From contig NZ_PXNO01000027.1 of the NCBI RefSeq assembly GCF_003007715.1, positions 992,001-1,056,000 on the forward strand: a DNA stretch of 64,000 nucleotides, read 5' to 3'. Below are positions 21,557-31,902 of the stretch, one piece after another. Made by a program: the position numbers and the translations under genes. Source of the DNA: Marinobacter shengliensis (GTDB lineage: Bacteria > Pseudomonadota > Gammaproteobacteria > Pseudomonadales > Oleiphilaceae). The notes beneath the pieces are model-generated. The model saw only the letters and a list, made by a program, of their open reading frames with translations, was not told the DNA's origin and did not search any database. Within the stretch, counting starts at the first letter, position 1. Each line of letters starts with the position of its first letter.

Positions 21557-22720
21557 TTACTTTTTTGGTTTCAGGCTATAGACCGCCATTCGCCCACCGT
21601 TGCCGTAAACCAGCAGGTTACCATCTTCAATCACCTGAACCGGTACGCGGATACCGTCACTGTCGAACTTCAGCTGGCCCTGCAAAGCGCCATCCTCCCG
21701 GGACAGTGCGTGCAGGTAGCCCTCGTAATCCCCGGTGACCACGTAGTCACCACTGGCCACCGGCCGGGTGACCTGGCGCCAGGACAATCGGTCCTGAACC
21801 CAGAGTTCACGGCGGTCGCTGCCCCGATAGGCAATAATGTCGCCGTTCGCCGCCGCCAGGAAGATGCTGCCACCACCGATACTTGGCGAGTAGAAACTTG
21901 AAGCACGGCGGCTCCAGATTTCCTGCCCGGAGCGAATATCAACCAGCGCCAGTTTGCCCTGGTACCCGGCCACCATAATGGCCGATTCCAGGACCAACGG
22001 CTGGCCACCGATATCCACCAGCCGCTCCAGTTCTGTACGGCCCTGTGGTTGCCCGACCTCGTATTGCCAGACCGGCTGGCCAGCATCCGCGGTGAGCGCT
22101 ATAACACGGCCGTTGGCGAAAGAAGCAATCACAATATCGCCGCCCACCAAAGGAGCCGCCGCCGTCCGCATGGACAGCACCGGTACCTGGCCGTCGTATT
22201 GCCAGAGGCGTTCGCCATTAGCAGCATCGAAACCGATAACGCGGCCATCGGTGGTTTGCGCAACCACCAGAGAGCCATTGGACTGGGGCGCAGCAAGACC
22301 TTCGGTCGGTAATGAGGCCCGCCATAACTCCTCGCTGGTTTCCCGTGACAAGGCAACCAGTTCGGCATCGCGGGTGATGTAATACAACTGGTTACCGTCG
22401 CCACCGAAGCCGGCAAATATCCGGTCTTTCGACCGCCGCTGCCAGAGCGCCTTGCCATTCCCGGGCTCCACCGCCACCAGCAGGCCATCGGCAGAGGCTG
22501 CATAGATCACGTCGCCGGCGTACAACGGTGCCAGGTGCAAAAACTGGTCATCATGCCCCTTACCGACTGACATGGTCCAGATACGCTTGAACTCAACACT
22601 GGCATCAATTTCAGGAACCGGCACCGGCTGTTCAAAGGTATCCTTGGTGCTGCAGCCCACGAGCAGCACCACCAAGGATGCCAGAGAAAAACGAACGAAC
22701 CTGTTGCGAGTTACCCGCAT
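21557..22720 (-). CDS. bamB: Outer membrane assembly lipoprotein BamB
   Basis: Beta-propeller lipoprotein of the BAM complex that helps fold outer-membrane proteins. It has 387 residues, the normal length. The signal peptide ends in a lipobox (LVVLLVGCSTKD, lipidated Cys 23). PQQ-like blade repeats run through the rest (e.g. YAASADGLLVAVEPGNGKALWQ, WQYDGQVPVLSMRTAAAPLV). Its ATG overlaps the yfgM TGA by one base, so the two are translationally coupled, as in other gammaproteobacteria. Confidence 0.97.
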   Translation of the reverse strand: MRVTRNRFVRFSLASLVVLLVGCSTKDTFEQPVPVPEIDASVEFKRIWTMSVGKGHDDQFLHLAPLYAGDVIYAASADGLLVAVEPGNGKALWQRRSKDRIFAGFGGDGNQLYYITRDAELVALSRETSEELWRASLPTEGLAAPQSNGSLVVAQTTDGRVIGFDAANGERLWQYDGQVPVLSMRTAAAPLVGGDIVIASFANGRVIALTADAGQPVWQYEVGQPQGRTELERLVDIGGQPLVLESAIMVAGYQGKLALVDIRSGQEIWSRRASSFYSPSIGGGSIFLAAANGDIIAYRGSDRRELWVQDRLSWRQVTRPVASGDYVVTGDYEGYLHALSREDGALQGQLKFDSDGIRVPVQVIEDGNLLVYGNGGRMAVYSLKPKK

Positions 22721-23376
22721 CAGGCCCCCTCCCCAACACCAAGGTCAGAGAGCTTAAGTTCCAGAATACCGCTGCGGCCCTGTTGGTTTTGCTCCCGTGC
22801 CGTGATGTAGGCATCGCGGGCGCCGTCGGTGTCACCTTGTGCGAGCAGGATGTCCCCACGCAATTCTGAGAACACACCAGCAAAGGCGTCGGCATTGGCC
22901 GCACCATCCAGGGTTGCCAGGGCGTCATCGTACCGCTCAGCAGCAAACTGTGCCCGGGCCAGTCGGTTACGCACAACCAGGCTCAGGGCCGGGTAATCCG
23001 CTGCCTTGTCCAGGGCCCAGTTCAATGAGTCAATGGCGGCCTCAGCGTTACCGTCCACCATCATCTGTTGGCGAGCCAGTACCAGGTTGCCATAGATGGC
23101 GTAGGCGCTCTTGCCATAGTCGTTTCGAAGGGTCTCGGCAACAAATGCGACGGTTTCGCTGGCATTCTCGTCGGATTCATCGGCAAAGGCATTGAGCAGA
23201 GTGGCAAACTGGTTAGCCGCTTCCGCACGCTGCTGAGCCTGGTGGTTCTGCCAGGCCTGCCAGCCGAATACGATGGCCAGCGCAGCACCGATACCAATCA
23301 GCAGAGAACTGCCGTTCTTCTTCCACCAGTCCTTGATCGCCTGGATCTGTTCCTCTTCGGTGCGCAACTCAGCCAT
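22720..23376 (-). CDS. yfgM: YfgM-like membrane-anchored TPR protein
   Basis: 218-residue ancillary protein of the Sec translocon in E. coli (partner of PpiD). A short cytoplasmic N-terminus (ELRTEEEQIQAIKDWWKKNG) is followed by one transmembrane helix (about 22-42, SSLLIGIGAALAIVFGWQAW). A periplasmic TPR domain (DUF2133) makes up the rest. CAGGAG gives a strong ribosome-binding site. It sits between hisS and bamB, its conserved place. Confidence 0.93.
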   Translation of the reverse strand: MAELRTEEEQIQAIKDWWKKNGSSLLIGIGAALAIVFGWQAWQNHQAQQRAEAANQFATLLNAFADESDENASETVAFVAETLRNDYGKSAYAIYGNLVLARQQMMVDGNAEAAIDSLNWALDKAADYPALSLVVRNRLARAQFAAERYDDALATLDGAANADAFAGVFSELRGDILLAQGDTDGARDAYITAREQNQQGRSGILELKLSDLGVGEGA

Positions 23377-23418
23377 GTAAACTCCTGTTCATCAATAATG
23401 TTGCTGTTCTTGTGAAAT

Positions 23419-24699
23419 TCATTGTGCAAGCCGGCTGGCGAGCGCCTGGGCCAGTTCACTGCGGGCAATGTCCTGCTGCGGCTCATCGTCGCGCAAGGGC
23501 TTCAGGCCAACATTGCCACTGGCCAGCTCATTCTCCCCCAGGATGACCGCGTAGCGGGCGCCGCTGCGGTCCGCCTTCTTCATCTGGCTCTTGAAGCTGC
23601 CGCCGCCACAGTGAGTGACAACCACACGACCGGGCAACGCGCTGCGAAGTTCTTCCGCAATCGCCATTGCCGGGGCAATAACCTTGTCGCCCACGGCGGT
23701 TACGTATACGTCGGCATGGTTGTTAACGTAATCAGGCACCAATTCCAGGGTTTCGAGCAACAGGATCAGTCGCTCCAGCCCCATAGCAAAGCCCACCGCC
23801 TTCGTTGGTTTGCCACCCAACTGCTCTACCAGGCCATCGTAACGGCCACCAGCACACACGGTGCCTTGTGCACCGAGACTGTCGGTAATCCACTCGAAAA
23901 CGGTTTTGCCATAATAATCCAGACCCCGAACGAGGGCCGGGTTTACGCTGTATTTCACGCCGGCGGCGTCCAACAGCCCCTTCAATTGCTCAAAGTGGGC
24001 CCGGGATTCGTCATCCAGGTAATCGTCCAGGCTTGGCGCCCCATCCAGGATTTTCCGGGTTCCGGCATCCTTGCTGTCCAGAATCCGTAACGGATTCGTG
24101 GTCAACCGGCGCTTACTGTCGTCATCCAGCTGATCCCGGTACTGGTCCAGATAATCAACCAGAGCCTGGCGGTAGACTTTCCGGGCTTCACTGGTGCCAA
24201 TGGAGTTAATCTCAAGGCGCGTATGCCCGGCAAGACCAAGGACCTGCCACAGCCGCGCCGTGAGTATCAGCAACTCGGCGTCTATATCCGGACCATCCAT
24301 GCCAAAACACTCCACGCCAATCTGGTGGAACTGGCGGTAGCGGCCTTTCTGGGGGCGTTCGTGGCGGAACATCGGGCCGGTATACCAAAGCCGGCGGGTC
24401 TGGTTGAACAGCAGGCCATGCTCTTCGGCTGCCCTGACGCAACCGGCTGTGCCTTCCGGGCGAAGGGTCAGGCTGTCGCCATTCCTGTCGTCAAAGGTGT
24501 ACATTTCTTTTTCGACGATGTCAGTGACTTCACCAATTGAGCGCTTGAACAGTTCGGTCTGTTCAACCACCGGCATGCGGATTTCCTGGTATCCGTATTG
24601 CCCAAGTACCTGACGTACCGTTGACTCTACATACTGCCAGACGGGGGTCTGCTCCGGCAGAATATCGTTCATTCCGCGGATTGCCTGAATCTTAGCCAA
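23419..24699 (-). CDS. hisS: Histidyl-tRNA synthetase
   Basis: Class II aminoacyl-tRNA synthetase of 426 residues, normal length. It has [19 protein letters not shown] at the N-terminus, motif 2 ([20 protein letters not shown]), the histidine-specific motifs [15 protein letters not shown] and [14 protein letters not shown], and motif 3 ([14 protein letters not shown]). The start is a TTG at 24699. The protein N-terminus aligns with E. coli HisS only from there, so the TTG is preferred to ATG 24672. A 19-bp A/T-rich gap separates its start from a weak ribosome-binding site. Confidence 0.97.
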   Translation of the reverse strand: MAKIQAIRGMNDILPEQTPVWQYVESTVRQVLGQYGYQEIRMPVVEQTELFKRSIGEVTDIVEKEMYTFDDRNGDSLTLRPEGTAGCVRAAEEHGLLFNQTRRLWYTGPMFRHERPQKGRYRQFHQIGVECFGMDGPDIDAELLILTARLWQVLGLAGHTRLEINSIGTSEARKVYRQALVDYLDQYRDQLDDDSKRRLTTNPLRILDSKDAGTRKILDGAPSLDDYLDDESRAHFEQLKGLLDAAGVKYSVNPALVRGLDYYGKTVFEWITDSLGAQGTVCAGGRYDGLVEQLGGKPTKAVGFAMGLERLILLLETLELVPDYVNNHADVYVTAVGDKVIAPAMAIAEELRSALPGRVVVTHCGGGSFKSQMKKADRSGARYAVILGENELASGNVGLKPLRDDEPQQDIARSELAQALASRLAQ

Positions 24700-24743
24700 G
24701 TTAAAACCCTGATACTTTAATGAATGATGTCGAATTGGACGGC

Positions 24744-25862
24744 TCAGTCCGCAGACCGGGCAATCACGGATTCTTCCTGCTGCTGCCGCTCTGCAACTTT
24801 TTCCCGGATGATTCGCTCCAGGTCGTCCGTCAACGTCGCATTGTCCAACTTCTGATTTGGCTTTCCGTCCAGATACAGAAGGTTTTTTGGCGTACCGCCC
24901 GTCAACCCGAGGTCCGCCACCTTGGCTTCTCCAGGACCGTTCACTATGCAGCCAATAATGGCAACGTCCAGGGAGGTATTGACGTCTTCCAGGCGAGCCT
25001 CCAGATCATTCATGGTCTGGATCACATCAAAGTTCTGCCTGGAACAGCTGGGGCAAGCGATGAAGTTGATACCACGGCTGCGCAAACGCAGGCTCTTGAG
25101 AATATCGAAGCCAACCTTGATTTCCTGCACGGGGTCTGCGGCCAGTGATACCCGAATGGTGTCGCCAATACCGTCCATCAGCAACATGCCAAGGCCGATA
25201 GAGGATTTCACTGTGCCCGAACGAAAGCCACCGGCCTCGGTAATACCCAGGTGCAAAGGCTGTACAATCTGGGAGGCAATCTTCCGGTAGGCATCAACGG
25301 TCATAAATACCTCTGACGCCTTCAGGCTAACTTTGAAATCCTGGAAATCGTGTTTATCCAGAATATCGATGTGCCGCATGGCAGACTCTACCAGGGCCTC
25401 TGCGGTAGGCTCACCGTATTTACGCTGCAGGCTCTTTTCAAGAGACCCGGCATTCACGCCAATACGGATCGGGATATTGCCGTCCCGAGCCGCGCTGATG
25501 ACGGCGTTGACGCGATCGTCCCGACCAATGTTACCGGGGTTGATGCGCAAACAGTCAACACCAAGCTCGGCCACTCGCAGGGCAATTTTGTAATCGAAGT
25601 GAATATCGGCAACGAGCGGCAGAGATACACGCTTGCGAATCTGTCCGAACGCTTCAGCGGCCTCCATGGAGGGTACTGAAACACGGACGATATCGGCGCC
25701 GGCCTCCTGCAACGCTGCAATCTGGCCAACAGTCGCCTCTACATCACAGGTGTTTGTGTTGGTCATGCTCTGAACCGCAATCGGTGCATCGCCGCCAACC
25801 GGCACATTGCCCACCATGATCTGGCGGGATTTACGTCTTTTGATCGGGGATTCGTGTTTCAT
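24744..25862 (-). CDS. ispG: 4-hydroxy-3-methylbut-2-enyl diphosphate synthase IspG (GcpE)
   Basis: 4Fe-4S enzyme of the MEP isoprenoid pathway, 372 residues (usual about 372). The N-terminus [20 protein letters not shown] and the TIM-barrel motif [12 protein letters not shown] are typical. The iron-sulfur ligands are in [11 protein letters not shown] near residue 270 and [10 protein letters not shown] near 305. It lies between rodZ and hisS, the conserved gammaproteobacterial order. As an Fe-S enzyme it depends on cluster assembly, which is of interest because the isc locus in this window is reduced. Confidence 0.97.
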   Translation of the reverse strand: MKHESPIKRRKSRQIMVGNVPVGGDAPIAVQSMTNTNTCDVEATVGQIAALQEAGADIVRVSVPSMEAAEAFGQIRKRVSLPLVADIHFDYKIALRVAELGVDCLRINPGNIGRDDRVNAVISAARDGNIPIRIGVNAGSLEKSLQRKYGEPTAEALVESAMRHIDILDKHDFQDFKVSLKASEVFMTVDAYRKIASQIVQPLHLGITEAGGFRSGTVKSSIGLGMLLMDGIGDTIRVSLAADPVQEIKVGFDILKSLRLRSRGINFIACPSCSRQNFDVIQTMNDLEARLEDVNTSLDVAIIGCIVNGPGEAKVADLGLTGGTPKNLLYLDGKPNQKLDNATLTDDLERIIREKVAERQQQEESVIARSAD

Positions 25863-25895
25863 TTGCTGGAACCAACAGTTATTCGGGCGTTCGGA

Positions 25896-26879
25896 TCAAA
25901 GTTCGAGCGTGAACTCCGACCGGTTGTTCACTACGCGAAAATCACCAATATTCAGGGCTTCACCCTGGAATCGAATGGACTCAACGGCGCTCACAGCACC
26001 AATAACCACAGTCAACGGTGCATCTCCGGTCACATCCAGTTGCTCTCCGCTACGTCGCAAGCCGCTGACCAACCGGCTACCGCCGGCGTCTGTCACCTGT
26101 ACCCAGCAATCTCCTGAAAAGGCAATCTGCAGCCTGGCCTCGGTTGTCGCCGCGGGAGCAAGCAGCTGCTCCTCCTGCAAGGCAGGCTCTGTCGACTGGG
26201 TGACAGCGGGCACCCGATCAGCCGGAAGCTCATCCAGCTCCGCACCGATGGGTTCAGGCTCCAGCGGCTCTGCCGGGGGTACACGTTCACTTTCCAGAAC
26301 CGTCGAGCCTTCTTCAGGTAACGGCTGTTCCGCAGCGCCGAACTCGTCATTCGGCTCGGTCACCGGCTGCACGTCCTGACCATCGGCCGCCGGGCCCTGT
26401 TCCGGCGTCACTGTCTCGGCCGGGGTTTCCGCCTCTGGAGCTGCCTCGCCGTCCTCTCCCTGCTCCGCAAGATATCCTGCGATCAGGTAGGCCACCAACG
26501 CGACGACCAACAGCGCCAAGAGCACTTTTGCAACCTGACGCTTGCGGCGTTTCTTGCGTTCAATGGAAACCAGGGGGCTTGCCTGGTGTTCCTGTTCCCT
26601 TTGCTGGCGAGCCGGCTCCAGCTCCCGATTCAGGTCGGCAATAACCGCGTCTGCGTCCAGCCCCACCTGGCGGGCATAGGCACGCACATACCCTTTTAGG
26701 AAAAGCTCACTGTCTATTTTGCTGTAATCGCCGTTTTCTATAGCCTGAATCACAGACGGCCGGAGATGCTGTTCATCAGCAATGGCTGAGACGCTCAATC
26801 CGAGACGCTCCCGCCCTTGCCGAAGCTGCTTCCCGACAGGCTCCGCCGTCACCTGATCTGGCTCCACGTCACCGGTCAT
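25896..26879 (-). CDS. rodZ: Cytoskeletal protein RodZ
   Basis: Bitopic membrane protein that links MreB to the cell-wall elongation machinery. It has 327 residues from ATG 26879 (a TTG two codons earlier is rejected). The N-terminal helix-turn-helix of Xre type (LRQGRERLGLSVSAIADEQ) is at about 18-80. One transmembrane helix (about 136-158, VLLALLVVALVAYLIAGYL) and a Pro/Glu-rich linker follow. A periplasmic DUF4115 domain (from about 250, LQIAFSGDCWVQVTDAGG) ends it. It overlaps the pilW stop by 11 bp. Confidence 0.95.
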   Translation of the reverse strand: MTGDVEPDQVTAEPVGKQLRQGRERLGLSVSAIADEQHLRPSVIQAIENGDYSKIDSELFLKGYVRAYARQVGLDADAVIADLNRELEPARQQREQEHQASPLVSIERKKRRKRQVAKVLLALLVVALVAYLIAGYLAEQGEDGEAAPEAETPAETVTPEQGPAADGQDVQPVTEPNDEFGAAEQPLPEEGSTVLESERVPPAEPLEPEPIGAELDELPADRVPAVTQSTEPALQEEQLLAPAATTEARLQIAFSGDCWVQVTDAGGSRLVSGLRRSGEQLDVTGDAPLTVVIGAVSAVESIRFQGEALNIGDFRVVNNRSEFTLEL

Positions 26880-27675
26880 TGGCAATCAACACCCTGTATT
26901 GTTGGTATTCCAGAGAATCTGAGTAATCATTTCGGAGCAACATCGCCAGGCTCACTTCCTGATCACGATCATTAAAATGCCGCGCTATCCGAATACCCGT
27001 ATACAGGCTCTCAGCCGAGTGTGACAAGCGGGTATTGCGCTGAATCATGGTTTGGAGACGGCTGTAATAACGCGAGGCCTCGGTAAAATCTCCTTTCTCA
27101 ACCAACACCCTGGACAGGGAAAGCAAGGTTCTTGCTTCACCACGGGTCAACTCCACGGCTCGACGATAGGCTCCCTCAGCGGCGTCCAGGTTGCCAAGCC
27201 GCTCCTCGGTCATGCCCAGATTATAGAATACCGCTCCGCGTTCCCGGTAACCGGTGTCTCGTGAAGCAACACTGAACTGATCCCGGGCTTCGGAAAACCG
27301 TCCGTTACTATATAGAAAAGCACCGTAGTAAACCCGCGCCCGGGAGTAACTGGAATCCTGACTGATGGCGCGTTTGAAGTTACGCTCGGCCAGTTCCGGC
27401 TCGCCCTCAGCGTTATAGACCAAACCCATGGCAGCAAGGGCTTCAGAACTATTCGGAGAGAGTTCCAGGGCACGTTCAAGGTGGTGGCGAGCACGATCAA
27501 GATTGCCCTGACCGATATAGGCCGTGGCCAGCTGTACGTAGTTACTGACCGCTTTGTCGCGGTCCGCTTCCCGGGAAAAGCGACTGTCGGTTGTGGTCAC
27601 ACAACCGGAGAGAACAAGACCGAACAATAGAACAGCCGTTGTAAACAGATGCGAGCCTTGTGCTTTTCCTTTCAC
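26869..27675 (-). CDS. pilW: Type IV pilus biogenesis lipoprotein PilW (PilF in Pseudomonas)
   Basis: Outer-membrane pilotin-type TPR lipoprotein needed for assembly of the PilQ secretin. It has 268 residues. A GTG start at 27675 opens a signal peptide with lipobox LVLSGC. At least five TPR units follow (e.g. AYIGQGNLDRARHHLERAL, SEALAAMGLVYNAEGEPELA). It lies between rlmN and rodZ, as in Pseudomonas. No other pilus gene is in the window. Confidence 0.93.
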   Translation of the reverse strand: MKGKAQGSHLFTTAVLLFGLVLSGCVTTTDSRFSREADRDKAVSNYVQLATAYIGQGNLDRARHHLERALELSPNSSEALAAMGLVYNAEGEPELAERNFKRAISQDSSYSRARVYYGAFLYSNGRFSEARDQFSVASRDTGYRERGAVFYNLGMTEERLGNLDAAEGAYRRAVELTRGEARTLLSLSRVLVEKGDFTEASRYYSRLQTMIQRNTRLSHSAESLYTGIRIARHFNDRDQEVSLAMLLRNDYSDSLEYQQYRVLIANDR

Positions 27676-27711
27676 GAAACACCTTACCTTAGTCGCTTCC
27701 GCGTTGTTAAA

Positions 27712-28821
27712 TCAGGGATTTACCTGCTGTACTGCAATGTATCTCTGGCTCCTGCGAGTTCGGTCCTCCACCCGCCCGACCAATTGCCCACAGGCAGCGT
27801 CTATATCATCACCACGGGTGGTACGAATGGTGGTTACGTATCCGCCCTCGTTGAGTACCGTCTGGAATCGCCGCGTTGCGTTCATGCTGGGCCGTTTGAA
27901 ATCGCTTTCCGGGAACGGGTTGAACGGGATCAGGTTAATCTTGCAAGGCAGGCCTTTCAACAGGGCCACCAGCTCCCGCGCATGTTCCGGTTTATCATTA
28001 ACGCCTTCAATAACCGTATATTCAATGGTGGCCTTACGTTTATCCGGCAACCGAGCCAGATACCGCCGTGTCGCCGCCAGAAGTTCCGCTATGGGATACT
28101 TTTTATTCAATGGAACCAGCGTGTTGCGCAGCTCATCATTGGGTGCGTGGAGCGAGATGGCCAGTGAAACATCGGTAACCTCACCCAACCGGTCCAGGGC
28201 AGGCACCACGCCAGACGTACTCAGGGTCACCCGCCGTTTGGAGATTCCATAGGCCAGATCTTCCATCATCAGGTTCATGGCATCGACGACATTGTCAAAG
28301 TTGAGCAGTGGCTCACCCATGCCCATCATCACCACGTTGGTGATCGGGCGATCAGTGGGATCAAAGGGCATGAAGGCTCTTCGGGCAACCCAGACCTGAC
28401 CGATAATCTCGGCAGCCGTGAGGTTGCGGTTGAAGCCACGCTTGCCGGTGGAACAGAACGTGCAGTCAAGGCTGCAGCCAATCTGCGAAGACACGCACAG
28501 GGTGCCCCTCTCGCCGTCCGGAATCAGTACGGTTTCAACACTGTTGCCGTTATCCATGCGCATCACCCACTTTCGGGTGCCATCTTTGGAGGTTTCGTCA
28601 TAAACCACCTCCGGACCACGAACTTCGGCGATTTCCTTGAGCCGTTCACGCAGTACGCGGCTCATATTGGTCATTTGATCGAAGTCATCAACGCCTCGCT
28701 GATGGATCCACTGCAGCACCTGCTGCGCCCGGAAGCGCTTTTCGCCCAGGGTCTCAAAGAACGCCTCAAGCTTGGCTTTGGGCATCCCCAGGAGATTGAT
28801 TTTTTCGGCAGTGCCAGTCAT
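27712..28821 (-). CDS. rlmN: 23S rRNA m2A2503 / tRNA m2A37 methyltransferase RlmN
   Basis: Radical-SAM enzyme of 369 residues that methylates C2 of adenine in 23S rRNA and some tRNAs. The CxxxCxxC cluster motif reads [20 protein letters not shown] (near residue 110). The GGEP-like motif is [14 protein letters not shown]. The second catalytic Cys is in [13 protein letters not shown] near the C-terminus. It follows ndk in the conserved order. Confidence 0.97.
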   Translation of the reverse strand: MTGTAEKINLLGMPKAKLEAFFETLGEKRFRAQQVLQWIHQRGVDDFDQMTNMSRVLRERLKEIAEVRGPEVVYDETSKDGTRKWVMRMDNGNSVETVLIPDGERGTLCVSSQIGCSLDCTFCSTGKRGFNRNLTAAEIIGQVWVARRAFMPFDPTDRPITNVVMMGMGEPLLNFDNVVDAMNLMMEDLAYGISKRRVTLSTSGVVPALDRLGEVTDVSLAISLHAPNDELRNTLVPLNKKYPIAELLAATRRYLARLPDKRKATIEYTVIEGVNDKPEHARELVALLKGLPCKINLIPFNPFPESDFKRPSMNATRRFQTVLNEGGYVTTIRTTRGDDIDAACGQLVGRVEDRTRRSQRYIAVQQVNP

Positions 28822-28846
28822 GCAATAACCTCGATCAGATAACCAA

Positions 28847-28874
28847 TTCAGGGGTGGTTTTCACCACCCCTGAA
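28847..28874 (-). terminator. Stem-loop between ndk and rlmN
   Basis: Perfect 12-bp stem TTCAGGGGTGGT / ACCACCCCTGAA with a 4-nt loop, 9 bp past the ndk stop. No U-tract on the minus strand, so it may be an mRNA-end or attenuating hairpin rather than a full terminator. Confidence 0.5.
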
Positions 28875-28883
28875 CCAACAACA

Positions 28884-29312
28884 TCAACCGCGCGGGCAGA
28901 TCTCGTTGTCATTGAAAAAATACGCCACTTCACGCTCAGCGGAAGCTGCTGAGTCTGAACCGTGAACGGCATTGGCATCAATGGATGATGCAAAGTCGGC
29001 ACGGATAGTGCCGGCCGCCGCTTCTTTCGGGTTGGTAGCACCCATCAGATCGCGGTTCTTGAGGATGGCGCCTTCGCCTTCCAGCACCTGTACAACCACC
29101 GGGCCAGACGTCATGAAAGCAACCAGATCGTTGAAGAACGGGCGCTCTTTGTGCTCGGCGTAGAAACCTTCTGCCTGCTCCTGGGTCAGGTGCATCATCT
29201 TGGCAGCGACGATTTTCAGGTCAGCTTTCTCGAAACGGCTGTAAATTTCGCCGATAACGTTCTTGGCGACCGCGTCGGGCTTGATAATAGAGAGCGTGCG
29301 CTCGTTTGCCAT
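28884..29312 (-). CDS. ndk: Nucleoside diphosphate kinase
   Basis: Transfers the gamma-phosphate from ATP to other nucleoside diphosphates. It has 142 residues, the usual length. The N-terminus [17 protein letters not shown] and the phospho-histidine H117 in the motif NAVHGSDS are intact. In pseudomonads ndk follows iscX at the end of the isc operon. Here it follows iscS directly after 66 bp. Confidence 0.98.
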   Translation of the reverse strand: MANERTLSIIKPDAVAKNVIGEIYSRFEKADLKIVAAKMMHLTQEQAEGFYAEHKERPFFNDLVAFMTSGPVVVQVLEGEGAILKNRDLMGATNPKEAAAGTIRADFASSIDANAVHGSDSAASAEREVAYFFNDNEICPRG

Positions 29313-29378
29313 GGTATTTCTCCAGTCAGGTTCATGAAAATTCAGAGGTGCGATTATACGCAGTCCGGGTGCAACTGC

Positions 29379-30527
29379 CTACCGCACGGCACGAAGTCGG
29401 GTAACAACATCAATAATTTGCGAACAGGCAAAATCCATTTCCTGCTCGGTGCTGAACCGGCCAAACGAAAACCGAAGGGCACGGTGCGCCAACTCATCGC
29501 TCAAGCCTATGCCCCGCAACACAAACGAGGGCTCTACAGTCGCTGAGGCGCAGGCGGAACCGGACGATACCGCGAGATTTCGCAGCCCGAGCATTAAAGA
29601 CTCAGCCTCCACACCCTCGAATGACAGATTGACAATACCAGGCACCCGATGTTCCCGACTGCCGTTAAAGTGCACCCCTTCGAGCCCTTCCAGCCCTGTG
29701 AGAAATCGTTCGCGCAGCGATTCAAGCCGGGACAGTTCATCATCAAGCCCCGCGCCGGCCAGCTCAAACGCCCGCCCCATGCCAACAATCTGATGGGTTG
29801 GCAGGGTACCAGAACGCATCCCCCGCTCATGGCCACCGCCATGCATCTGGGCCTGAATACGCACATCGGGAGAACGGCGCACATAAAGCGCTCCCACGCC
29901 CTTCGGGCCATAGACCTTGTGCGCTGACAAAGACAGAAGATCAACGTTCAGCTCGCCCACCACCACCGGGATTTTACCCGCAGCCTGAGCGGCATCAACA
30001 TGCAGCAGGATGCCTCGCTGGCGAAGCTGCTCGCCGATGGCGGCAATATTGGTCACACACCCCAGCTCATTATTCACCATCATCAGGCTGACCAGCACGG
30101 TGTTATCACGCAGGGCGGCTACCACCGCCTGGGGGTCAATCCGGCCGTCAGACTCGGGGCGCAGCCAAGTAACGTCAACACCGTTTTGCTCGAGCCATTT
30201 GCAGGTATCCACAACCGCCTTGTGCTCGATCACCGAGGTTACAATGTGAGGCGATTCGTGGCCGGCAACCGCACCCTTGATGGCCAGGTTGTCGGACTCG
30301 GTAGCGCCGGAGGTCCAGACAATCTCCCTTGGGTCGGCGTGAATCAGGTCAGCGACCTGGCGTCGAGCGTTTTCAACGGCCGCTTCCGCTTGCCACCCGT
30401 ATCCATGGGAACGAGAAGCAGGATTACCAAACACTCCGTCAAGGGTCAGGTAGTTCATCATGTCTGAGGCAACAGACGGATCAACGGGCGTCGTGGCCGC
30501 GTAGTCCAGGTATACGGGCTTTTTCAT
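29379..30527 (-). CDS. iscS: Cysteine desulfurase IscS, lacking the IscU-binding C-terminal tail
   Basis: PLP enzyme that takes sulfur from cysteine for Fe-S clusters and thiolated tRNA. The sequence follows E. coli IscS closely: [18 protein letters not shown], the PLP lysine in [32 protein letters not shown], and the persulfide Cys in [19 protein letters not shown]. From ATG 30527 it has 382 residues, about 20 fewer than the 404 of E. coli. It ends soon after [11 protein letters not shown] and lacks the SPLWEMYKQG...WAHH-type tail. iscU, iscA, hscBA and fdx do not follow. A GTG two codons upstream is an alternative start. Confidence 0.93.
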   Translation of the reverse strand: MKKPVYLDYAATTPVDPSVASDMMNYLTLDGVFGNPASRSHGYGWQAEAAVENARRQVADLIHADPREIVWTSGATESDNLAIKGAVAGHESPHIVTSVIEHKAVVDTCKWLEQNGVDVTWLRPESDGRIDPQAVVAALRDNTVLVSLMMVNNELGCVTNIAAIGEQLRQRGILLHVDAAQAAGKIPVVVGELNVDLLSLSAHKVYGPKGVGALYVRRSPDVRIQAQMHGGGHERGMRSGTLPTHQIVGMGRAFELAGAGLDDELSRLESLRERFLTGLEGLEGVHFNGSREHRVPGIVNLSFEGVEAESLMLGLRNLAVSSGSACASATVEPSFVLRGIGLSDELAHRALRFSFGRFSTEQEMDFACSQIIDVVTRLRAVR

Positions 30528-30546
30528 AATCACAGGATGCTGTTTA

Positions 30547-31044
30547 TCAGGCAGTGGCCTGGTCGGTCAGGCGTTGGGTATTAATCGCGTCAGAGTCATC
30601 ATCCGAGTGCTTCCGGTTCTGGCGATCCGCCACCTGACGGATCTCGCGCTTCCGCATCAAATCCCCCAGACTGATTTCACTCAGGAACTGGTGGATCTGA
30701 TCACTCAAATCAGACCATAAATGGTGGGTAAGGCACTTCTCGCCATTCTGGCAATCGCCCTTGTTGCCGCAACGGGTGGTGTCGAGCGATTCACTGACCG
30801 CATCCACCACTTCAGCAACAAACACGTCGTCGGCAGGCCGACTCAGGCGGTAGCCACCGCCCGGACCACGCACACTCTCCACCAGATGCTGGCGACGCAA
30901 ACGCGAGAACAACTGTTCCAGATAAGAGAGGGAAATTTCTTGCCGGGCTGAAATATCCGCAAGACTTACCGGCCCCTGGCTTCCGTGCAGAGCCAGATCA
31001 AGCATCGCCGTCACAGCGTAGCGGCCTTTGGTGGTCAGCTTCAT
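30547..31044 (-). CDS. iscR: Rrf2-family Fe-S regulator IscR
   Basis: Fe-S-sensing transcription factor of 165 residues. The N-terminal winged helix is [19 protein letters not shown]. The 2Fe-2S ligands C92, C98, C104 and H107 sit at exactly the E. coli positions ([18 protein letters not shown]), so cluster sensing should be intact. iscS follows after 19 bp. A matching IscR-type site overlaps its promoter, which points to autoregulation. Confidence 0.96.
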   Translation of the reverse strand: MKLTTKGRYAVTAMLDLALHGSQGPVSLADISARQEISLSYLEQLFSRLRRQHLVESVRGPGGGYRLSRPADDVFVAEVVDAVSESLDTTRCGNKGDCQNGEKCLTHHLWSDLSDQIHQFLSEISLGDLMRKREIRQVADRQNRKHSDDDSDAINTQRLTDQATA

Positions 31045-31089
31045 ATTCTCAGCCCCAGTGATGGGATTGAATCTCGATTCGCAGGGCTG

Positions 31090-31122
31090 AGTATGAATTG
31101 ACCCACCAAAACAGTCAAGTAT
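31090..31122 (-). promoter_or_regulatory. iscR promoter with type 1 IscR-like site
   Basis: On the minus strand, TTGACT (31113-31118), 17 bp and CATACT (31090-31095). The -35 lies inside ATACTTGACT, a perfect half of the E. coli type 1 IscR site (ATASYYGACT). The other half is poorly kept. The site begins directly at the cysE stop. Confidence 0.65.
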
Positions 31123-31902
31123 TCAACCCCTGCCCTCGTTGTCCGCCTCGTCGCGCACACAGTCAAAGTCTTCTTCATGCAACGGCGGCAGCTCTCCGTT
31201 CTGATATTCACTGTTCACCTTACGGAGTGCTTTGCACATGGTTTCAATTCGATCATCCACCGCATGCATGTGGTCGAGGAGCGAACGCATGGCCCGGGCA
31301 ACCGGGTCTGGCATCTCTTCCGTCACACCATAGGCGTCAAAGCCCATGCGCTCTTCCATCTCCTTGCGCCGCACGTCATCGTCGGAGTGGCGCTTCACAA
31401 TCACCCGGCCCGGAATACCCACCACTGTAGCGCCGGCGGGGACGGCCTTGGTCACCACGGAATTGGAACCAATCTTCGCACCAGGGCCCACTTCGAACGG
31501 CCCAAGAATCTTTGCGCCTGCACCGACAACCACGCCATCACCGATGGTTGGGTGGCGTTTGCCTTTGTTCCAGCTCGTTCCGCCCAGGGTAACGCCCTGA
31601 TAGAGGGTGACGTCATCGCCGATAACCGTGGTTTCCCCGATCACCACGCCCATGCCGTGGTCGATAAAAAACCGCCGACCGATGGTCGCGCCCGGATGAA
31701 TCTCAATGCCAGTGAACCAGCGCGCCAACGTGGAGATGGTCCGCGCCAGCCACTTCAGCCCAAGATTCCAGAGCCAATGGGAAAACCGGTGAAACAGCAA
31801 TGCATGGAGGCCCGGATAATTGGTAAGCACCTCGAAGGTGTTCCGCGCCGCCGGATCCCGGTGAAATACGCTTTTGACATCTTCCCTTAAACGCTCAAAC
31901 AT
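31123..31902 (-). CDS. cysE: Serine O-acetyltransferase CysE
   Basis: Makes O-acetylserine for cysteine synthesis. The start is ATG 31902 ([19 protein letters not shown]), giving 259 residues; an upstream in-frame ATG at 31923 lies inside trmJ and is rejected. The left-handed beta-helix repeats run from about residue 65. The catalytic His is in [18 protein letters not shown], with [20 protein letters not shown] after it. It overlaps the trmJ stop by 8 bp and precedes iscR, the usual trmJ-cysE-iscR order. Confidence 0.96.
   Translation of the reverse strand: MFERLREDVKSVFHRDPAARNTFEVLTNYPGLHALLFHRFSHWLWNLGLKWLARTISTLARWFTGIEIHPGATIGRRFFIDHGMGVVIGETTVIGDDVTLYQGVTLGGTSWNKGKRHPTIGDGVVVGAGAKILGPFEVGPGAKIGSNSVVTKAVPAGATVVGIPGRVIVKRHSDDDVRRKEMEERMGFDAYGVTEEMPDPVARAMRSLLDHMHAVDDRIETMCKALRKVNSEYQNGELPPLHEEDFDCVRDEADNEGRG

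Noticed and set aside
23422-24090. 222-codon frame antisense to hisS
   Set aside because: hisS is unambiguous on the other strand, and this frame shows no domain and no ribosome-binding site.
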